A DNA stretch of 64,000 nucleotides, taken from the NCBI GenBank assembly GCA_029261165.1, contig JAJDBV010000066.1, forward strand, positions 1 through 64,000. The letters are read 5' to 3'. Source of the DNA: Nitrospirota bacterium. GTDB taxonomy: Bacteria > Nitrospirota > Nitrospiria > SBBL01 > JAADHI01. Position 1 is the first letter of the stretch, and the number at the start of each line of letters is the position of its first letter. This document shows positions 57,737 through 64,000 of the stretch, one piece after another. The notes beneath the pieces were generated by a model that made no database searches, had not been told where the DNA came from, and worked only from the letters and a program-made list of their open reading frames with translations. The translations under genes were made by a program, and so were the position numbers.

Positions 57737-60700
57737 ATGCGCCTGAAAAGTTTGGAAATTTTCGGCTTTAAGTCCTTCTTTGATAAAACGGTCCTGACCT
57801 TTCAACCCGGGATGACGTCTATCGTCGGACCAAACGGCTGCGGAAAAAGCAACCTGCTCGACGCCATCCTCTGGGTCCTGGGGGAGCAAAGCCCGAAGAA
57901 CCTCCGTGGGGAACGGATGGAAGATGTGATCTTCAACGGGACGGAACTTCGAAAACCCCTCGGCCTGGCAGAAGTCTCACTGACTTTCGGCGATATCTCC
58001 AATGAACTTCCTCCGCCTTACACCCCCTATGCCGAAATCACAATCAGCCGCCGTCTCTACCGCTCCGGTGAAAGTGAATATTACATCAATAAGACCCCCA
58101 GCCGACTGAAAGACATTCGGGATCTTCTCATTGATACCGGTGCAGGCGCCAGGGCGCATACGATCATCGAGCAAGGGAAGGTCGATCAGATCATCTCTGC
58201 CTCTCCACTTCAGCGGCGTGAAATTATTGAGGAGGCCGCCGGGATCGCCAAATATCGTCTCCGAAAAGCAGAGGCACTCCGGAAACTGGATGCAACCGAA
58301 CAAAACCTGACGCGCGTGCGCGACATCATCGGAGAGGTAAAACGCCAGATCAACTCACTCGACCGGCAGGCGCGAAAGGCTGAAAAGTACAAAAAAATGA
58401 AAGAGGAACTCAGGTTCCTCGAACTACAGGTGGCCCATACAGAATGGCATGAATGGAAGCAGAAGCTGGAAACACTGACGAGAGAGGAAGCCCGACTCCA
58501 GGAGGAAGAATCCCGCCAGGGGACCGATTTGGATACCCTTGGATTGCAGCAGTCCGAGATACAACTCTCCCTGACGCAAAAGGAGGAAGAACTCAGTCGG
58601 ATCAACAAACAACTGACTGAAGTTGAAGGACATATCCAACGTCTGGAAGGCAGGATTGAGCTGTTACATGCCCAGCGGCAGGAGTGGCTTGAGACCCAAT
58701 CCCGCACAGATCAGGAGATCAAGGAAACACGTCAAACGGAATCAACGCTGGCCGCAGAGTATGAACAACTTGAACAGCAAAAAACCCGACAGGAGCAGAT
58801 CCTCCCCGAAGAGAATGCAAAACTGGCCCGCCGTCAGGAAGAGGCCGACCGAATCAACGCGAAGCTAAACGCAAAGATCTCAGAACTGGAGCGGGAAAAG
58901 ACCCACCTTTTCGACCTCGTCTCACGAATGACAGAAGCCAGAAACAACCTTGCTCACATTAAAACCCGTAAAGAGGAGTTAACCCGAAAGAAAGTGCGCG
59001 GTTCCCTTGAACAGGAAGAGGTCTTACATAAAATGAACCAATCCGAGCTGACCCTGCAACAGCTCAACCATCGAATCGAAGAGAGTAAACAGCAACTCAC
59101 TGAAAAACAGGCGGCGCATGTTTTAGCGACATCCAAGTTGAATGAGATCGAAACCGAATTAAAAACGAAAGCAGAACGACTCGCGCGCGCCAAAGAAGAG
59201 CTGGCAGCCACTTCAGCACAATCGACCTCACGCGAAGATTTTTACCGAGGTCTTTTGGGAGAGGATGAAGGCACAGAGAATGTACTGCTTCAACTAGACG
59301 GATTGCAGGGCATGATTGCCGACCTGATAGAAGTCCCGCCCCGCTATGAGAAAGCGATTGAGGCCGTCCTTGAAAGCCGCCTTCGCGGAATTGTTGTGGA
59401 AGGATCCGCTGAGATTAAGAAAGGAATTGGCTACCTTCGGCAGACGGAGATTGGACGCGGGACTTTCTTTCCCCGTATTCCCCGTTCCACCATGACAAAA
59501 GAAACCTCTCCGATTACAGGAGAAGGAATCATTGGCCGGGCCACGGAGTTGATCACCACCCGGAAAGGCTATGATGGGATCGCCGAAGCCCTTCTCGGCG
59601 CAGTTGTTCTCGTCACAGATCTCGATGCCGCCCTTCAGATATGGGAGTCCGGCCAACGCCCTGAAATCCTGGTCACGCTTCACGGCGATGTTGTGGACCC
59701 AAGCGGGATCGTTTCCGGCGGAGAACGCGGAGAGTCAGGCCTCCTGACACAAAAGAGAGAACTTCGCTCCCTCTCAGAACAAATTGACCACCTCAAGGAC
59801 GAAATCCAGGGCCTTGAAACCGGCATCGAAAGCGGACAGAAAAAAAAGCAGGACACCCTCTCAGCAATAGAAATCCTCGCTACGGGAATAAGATCCCTTG
59901 AGATACAACAGCTACATGAAGAAAAGGATCACAGCAGCCTCCTGACTGAAATAAACCGCCTTCAAGACGGGCACCAGACCCTTCTTTTCGAGCAGGAAGA
60001 AGAAGCAAAAGAAGAAGCAAACCTCCTCCGGCTGGAGGAAGCGGAACAAGGCGCAATGACGGACCTTGAACAGGCCAAGTCAGACAAGGAAACGGTGATC
60101 CGCCAGCTGCAGGAGCAATTAAACGATATCAGGAAATCATTAGAAGAAGTCAAAGAAGCCGTGGTCCAGCTCAAAATGAAAACGGCCTCCCTCAAAGAAA
60201 AACAGACTCATCTTCTCGAAAAACAGGACAGGATATCCCGCGAGCGAGAAGAACTGACCCTCCGCTGGCGTGAAAAAGAACAGCTTTTTATTTCCTTACA
60301 GGAAAAGCTGTCCGCAGGGAAGCAAGAAGAGAATGACATCACGGCATCAATCCAGGAAAGCGGCCTTGCGCGGGAAGGATATCTGGACCACATCCGGGAT
60401 AAAAGAGAGACGCACGCGGCCGTTCTTCTACACCGTCAGGAGATTGAGCGGGGAGCAGAAAAAATTCGCACAAGGATTGAACAGACGAAAAAGGAGTTGC
60501 AGGAAAAAGCCCTCCTGAAAATGGAGGCAGGGATTAATCAAGAAAAGATCGAAGAAACCATCTTAATAAATCATCAGGTCGAAATTGCAAACCAGGTGAC
60601 GCTCCCGGCGGAAGATTTTTCTTTTGAAGAGGCCCGGGAGAGGGGGACAAAACTCCGGGGAACGCTGGAACAGATGGGACCAGTCAATCTGGGGGCAATC

Positions 60701-61318
60701 GAAGAACACCAGGAACTTTCAGCGCGTTATGCGTTCTTAACGACTCAGGAAGAAGACCTCACAACATCCATGGAAAGCCTCCGGGAAGCGATCTCCAAAA
60801 TCAACAAGACCACCCGGGGGCTTTTTGTAGACACCTTCCATACCCTAAACCAAAAGTTCGGTGAGGTCTTCGAGTCCTTCTTCGGTGGGGGGAAAGCCGA
60901 ATTGATCATGCTCGATGAAGCCCATCCCCTTGAATCAGGAATCGAACTGGTTGCCCAGCCTCCGGGGAAAAGACCAAGGAGCATCACCCTCCTCTCTGGC
61001 GGAGAAAAAGCATTGACGGCGATCTCACTCCTTTTTGCCGTATTCCTGATCCACCCCAGTCCATTCTCCATCCTGGACGAGATTGATGCCCCTCTCGACG
61101 AGGAAAATACCCGCCGTTTTACGAAAGCCATTCATAAAATGTCAGAAAAGACACAGCTCATCATCATCACCCACAATAAACTCACCATGGAAACCTCTGA
61201 TGTGCTCTACGGGGTGACCATGGAAGAGACCGGAATTTCCAAACTGGTCTCAGTCAACTTGAGAAGCAAACCCCGAACAAACGGCCACCCGGTGGAGGCC
61301 CCTGTTTCGGCAGGTTAA
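57737..61318 (+). CDS. smc: Chromosome segregation protein SMC
   Basis: Walker A VGPNGCGKSNLLDAILWVLGEQS; long coiled coil with hinge; LSGGEKALTAISLLFAVF; DEIDAPLDEENTRRF. Confidence 0.96.
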   Translation: MRLKSLEIFGFKSFFDKTVLTFQPGMTSIVGPNGCGKSNLLDAILWVLGEQSPKNLRGERMEDVIFNGTELRKPLGLAEVSLTFGDISNELPPPYTPYAEITISRRLYRSGESEYYINKTPSRLKDIRDLLIDTGAGARAHTIIEQGKVDQIISASPLQRREIIEEAAGIAKYRLRKAEALRKLDATEQNLTRVRDIIGEVKRQINSLDRQARKAEKYKKMKEELRFLELQVAHTEWHEWKQKLETLTREEARLQEEESRQGTDLDTLGLQQSEIQLSLTQKEEELSRINKQLTEVEGHIQRLEGRIELLHAQRQEWLETQSRTDQEIKETRQTESTLAAEYEQLEQQKTRQEQILPEENAKLARRQEEADRINAKLNAKISELEREKTHLFDLVSRMTEARNNLAHIKTRKEELTRKKVRGSLEQEEVLHKMNQSELTLQQLNHRIEESKQQLTEKQAAHVLATSKLNEIETELKTKAERLARAKEELAATSAQSTSREDFYRGLLGEDEGTENVLLQLDGLQGMIADLIEVPPRYEKAIEAVLESRLRGIVVEGSAEIKKGIGYLRQTEIGRGTFFPRIPRSTMTKETSPITGEGIIGRATELITTRKGYDGIAEALLGAVVLVTDLDAALQIWESGQRPEILVTLHGDVVDPSGIVSGGERGESGLLTQKRELRSLSEQIDHLKDEIQGLETGIESGQKKKQDTLSAIEILATGIRSLEIQQLHEEKDHSSLLTEINRLQDGHQTLLFEQEEEAKEEANLLRLEEAEQGAMTDLEQAKSDKETVIRQLQEQLNDIRKSLEEVKEAVVQLKMKTASLKEKQTHLLEKQDRISREREELTLRWREKEQLFISLQEKLSAGKQEENDITASIQESGLAREGYLDHIRDKRETHAAVLLHRQEIERGAEKIRTRIEQTKKELQEKALLKMEAGINQEKIEETILINHQVEIANQVTLPAEDFSFEEARERGTKLRGTLEQMGPVNLGAIEEHQELSARYAFLTTQEEDLTTSMESLREAISKINKTTRGLFVDTFHTLNQKFGEVFESFFGGGKAELIMLDEAHPLESGIELVAQPPGKRPRSITLLSGGEKALTAISLLFAVFLIHPSPFSILDEIDAPLDEENTRRFTKAIHKMSEKTQLIIITHNKLTMETSDVLYGVTMEETGISKLVSVNLRSKPRTNGHPVEAPVSAG

Positions 61319-61544
61319 ATGGCGGATCTGCCTGCATCAGGGAATCTTACCACCAAAATCGACGGCTCGCCAAAGATCTGACCCCTCATCCTAGGTACCA
61401 AACGGCTGCCAAACTTCCCTTGACCCTATAGAACGTTTCTGTGATAATGACGGGATTTGCATGGGATCTCTGTCTATTTCACATGATTTGTGTCCCCGAC
61501 TGAATTGTTGATGATGGATTTATTTTTATAGGGAAAAATCGGCC

Positions 61545-62261
61545 ATGACAAGACTTGGGGTTAATGTGGATCATATCGCAACCGTTCGTCAAGCGCGCTT
61601 AGGCGCAGAGCCGGATCCGGTCGCGGCGGCAATCCTGGCGGAGTTGGCGGGGGCGGACGGCATCGTCGTTCACCTTCGGGAAGACCGCAGGCACATCCAG
61701 GATCGGGATGTGCGGATCCTCCGTGAGACCATCCGCACACAGCTTGATCTGGAGATGGCAGCGACGGAAGAAATGCTCCGGATCGCCCTGGACGTCAAGC
61801 CGGAGATGGTGACATTGGTCCCGGAACGCCGGCAAGAACTGACGACAGAAGGAGGACTCAATGTGGTTTCCTCCGGCGAGGAACTGGAAAATATAATCGG
61901 TCTTCTTCACGAAGGAGAGATCATCGTCTCTCTCTTTATCGATCCCGATCCAAGGCAGATCAAAGGGGCGCACAAAATCTCGGCCGACAGGATTGAAATC
62001 CATACCGGCCCTTACGCAAACAGCCGGGGCACTGTCCAGAAAAATGAACTTCATCAGATCATGGAAGCGGCAAAGCTGGCCTCGAAACTGGGGATGGGCG
62101 TCAACGCGGGGCATGGTCTGGATTACATGAATGTGGCAGCGATCGGCCAAATCCCGGAGATTGAAGAGCTGAATATCGGACATAGCATTATCTCTCGTGC
62201 CGTTCTCGTTGGGATGGAATCGGCAGTTCGTGAAATGAAATCTTTAATCAAACGGAACTAG
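61545..62261 (+). CDS. pdxJ: Pyridoxine 5'-phosphate synthase
   Basis: [58 protein letters not shown]. Confidence 0.96.
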   Translation: MTRLGVNVDHIATVRQARLGAEPDPVAAAILAELAGADGIVVHLREDRRHIQDRDVRILRETIRTQLDLEMAATEEMLRIALDVKPEMVTLVPERRQELTTEGGLNVVSSGEELENIIGLLHEGEIIVSLFIDPDPRQIKGAHKISADRIEIHTGPYANSRGTVQKNELHQIMEAAKLASKLGMGVNAGHGLDYMNVAAIGQIPEIEELNIGHSIISRAVLVGMESAVREMKSLIKRN

Positions 62262-62380
62262 AAACCGTCAAGTTGCCTGAAATAATGCGTTATCGGCCAA
62301 AGACCTCTTCACCGTCCGAAAAGTACGCCTCGGTCGCCCTTATGGCCTCTGTCCTTATCTTTCAGACGACTTGACGGTTT
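62262..62380. repeat. 119 bp element with ~20 bp terminal inverted repeats
   Basis: AAACCGTCAAGTTGCCTGAAA ... TTTCAGACGACTTGACGGTTT; sub-motifs CTGAAA-N12-GGCC and GGCC-N12-TTTCAG symmetric. Confidence 0.75.
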
Positions 62381-62424
62381 TCCTGTAATCCAACCCCGGA
62401 ACATGAGAACTGGAGAGCTTGAAC

Positions 62425-62811
62425 ATGAGCATACTCGGAATCGGCATCGATCTCGTCAGAATCTCACGGCTTGAGAAGATGACGAAGCGATGGGGGAATC
62501 GCTTTCTGGATCGGGTGTTCACCCCCTCCGAGCGCGCTTATTGCCTTCAACACAAGCGCCCGCATATCCACTTTTCTGCAAGATTCGCGGTGAAAGAGGC
62601 CGCGATGAAGGCACTGGGAACTGGACTCCGGGACGGGATCCGCTGGAAAGAGATTGAAACACGCAACGCCTTAAATGGGAAACCCGAAGTCAGTATAACC
62701 GGGAAGACGCGCCGGCTGGCCGACACGCAAAATGTTTCCAGGATATTTGCAAGCATGACGCATGATCACGACTATGCCATCGCACAGGTTATCTTAGAAA
62801 AAAATGGATAG
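62425..62811 (+). CDS. acpS: Holo-[acyl-carrier-protein] synthase
   Basis: ILGIGIDLVRISRLEKM, FTPSERAYCLQ, FSARFAVKEAAMKALGTG. Confidence 0.94.
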   Translation: MSILGIGIDLVRISRLEKMTKRWGNRFLDRVFTPSERAYCLQHKRPHIHFSARFAVKEAAMKALGTGLRDGIRWKEIETRNALNGKPEVSITGKTRRLADTQNVSRIFASMTHDHDYAIAQVILEKNG

Positions 62812-62813
62812 CA

Positions 62814-64000
62814 ATGAAGATCGTCACAACAGATGAAATAAAATCGCTCGACCGGAACGCCACCGAAACGTTCAAGATCCCTTCTCTCCTCCTCATGGAA
62901 AATGCGGCGAGAGGGCTCATCGATCATATCGAAGCGGCTTTCGGTCCTGTGAAGGGGAAGCGGATCGTCATCCTGGCTGGCCGGGGAAACAACGGAGGAG
63001 ATGGACTTGCCGCGGCACGGCATCTCCGGATGCGCGGTGCCGAAGCCATTGTCTATCTCCTCTCTCCGATTGAAAAAGTCGAAGGAGATGCCAGGACATC
63101 ACTCGATATCTGGATCGCGACCGACGGTCTTCTGGAAGTTGTCGGCAGCTTTTCATGGGGAGACCTTAAAAAAGACCTCCACAAAAGTGATCTGGTCATT
63201 GATGCTCTTCTAGGGACAGGCCTCTCCCATCCGGTTGAGGGAGATTATGCCGAGGCCATTGCAGCAATCAACGGGGCGCGCCGTCCTGTCATCTCGGTCG
63301 ATATTCCCTCTGGAATTTCGTCTGATACCGGAGCGCTTCTCGGTATCGCGGTGAGGGCGGATATGACCTTTGCCATCGCCTTACCGAAACGAGGTCATTT
63401 TGTCCGGGCCGGCCTTGAGCATTCTGGCGTATGGGAGGTCATTGATATCGGCTTCCCCCCGGCCTTGATTGACCGAGCCGGAATGAGTATCGACCTTCTT
63501 ACCTCGAACATGGTGCAGGATCTTCCTCCGCGCCGGACCAAGGGAATGCATAAAGGAATCATGGGCCATCTGCTCCTGGTCGCGGGCTCTGTCGGGACCC
63601 TAGGGGCCGCTCAAATGGCCAGCCTGGCTGCGATGCGCAGCGGTACCGGTCTGGTTACCGTCGCCCTTCCGGCAACGGTCGCCGCATCAAATGTCCCCTT
63701 CCCCATGGAAGTCATGACACTCCCTCTACCGGAGACCAATGAAGGGACCCTTTCCCTGGCATCAGAGAAAAAACTCCTCCAAGGGATTGAGGGAAAAACC
63801 GCCATCGCGATTGGGCCAGGGTTATCACGCCATCCGGAAACGCAGCATCTTGTCAGAAATCTGATTCGCCAGGTTTCCGTTCCGATGATTATCGATGCGG
63901 ACGGGATCAATGCCATCGCCCCGGATATCTCCATCCTGAAAGAAAAAAAGAGCACGCTTATTTTGACACCTCACCCGGGCGAGATGGGACGACTCATGGG
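62814..64000 (+). CDS. nnr: Bifunctional NAD(P)H-hydrate epimerase/ADP-dependent hydratase, truncated by window end
   Basis: Start ATGAAGATCGTCACAACAGATGAAATAAAATCG; AGRGNNGGDGLAAARHL; MGHLLLVAGSVGTLGAAQMASLAAMRSGTGLVTV; LTPHPGEMGRLM. Missing from the ORF track because it has no in-window stop. Confidence 0.92.
   Translation, partial: MKIVTTDEIKSLDRNATETFKIPSLLLMENAARGLIDHIEAAFGPVKGKRIVILAGRGNNGGDGLAAARHLRMRGAEAIVYLLSPIEKVEGDARTSLDIWIATDGLLEVVGSFSWGDLKKDLHKSDLVIDALLGTGLSHPVEGDYAEAIAAINGARRPVISVDIPSGISSDTGALLGIAVRADMTFAIALPKRGHFVRAGLEHSGVWEVIDIGFPPALIDRAGMSIDLLTSNMVQDLPPRRTKGMHKGIMGHLLLVAGSVGTLGAAQMASLAAMRSGTGLVTVALPATVAASNVPFPMEVMTLPLPETNEGTLSLASEKKLLQGIEGKTAIAIGPGLSRHPETQHLVRNLIRQVSVPMIIDADGINAIAPDISILKEKKSTLILTPHPGEMGRLM

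Noticed and set aside
61599-62183. 194-aa minus-strand ORF opposite pdxJ
   Set aside because: pdxJ is unambiguous; antisense shadow.

Overview
The window is a bacterial chromosomal segment, mostly single-copy housekeeping and regulatory genes; gene content is compatible with Nitrospirota, but that is inference only. The left edge (1-1960) is the end of an integrated element: an excisionase-like HTH ORF and a tyrosine recombinase abutting the 3' end of a tRNA-Ala(CGC). Then come TPR and zinc-ribbon/YbjQ proteins, purN/purM, an orphan SdhA/FrdA-like flavoprotein, and a glycine-cleavage cluster (gcvT-gcvPA-M28 peptidase-NUDIX-gcvPB, no gcvH). Next is an ArsR-family regulator upstream of a Pst-like ABC operon, a metal-transport-like neighbourhood (porin, ZnuA-like SBP, ZnuB-like permease, no ATPase, three small His/Cys proteins), a beta-propeller protein, a membrane-fused spermidine synthase-like protein, TlpA, hemG/hemY, a glycosyltransferase, an HD-GYP + HEAT pair, an M48 protease, and a MauG-type peroxidase/cupredoxin/ankyrin operon. 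A signalling/redox block follows (Cache-PAS histidine kinase, four related receivers with HDOD, degenerate HD-GYP and GGDEF-EAL outputs, bacteriohemerythrin, NapA-like enzyme, tetrahaem cytochrome). The window ends with an SSS symporter + DUF4212, a 14-unit RCC1-type lipoprotein, hemW, rimO, smc, pdxJ, acpS and a truncated nnr. The least-explained structure is intergenic: a dispersed family of ~134-160 bp elements with terminal inverted repeats (4 copies), one of them interrupted by a second 170 bp TIR element, plus a third unrelated 119 bp TIR element after pdxJ. There are also three long G/C homopolymers, one sitting where the Shine-Dalgarno of the znuA-like gene should be. No CRISPR array or rRNA was seen. 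All family assignments are from reading the translated sequences, without database searches.
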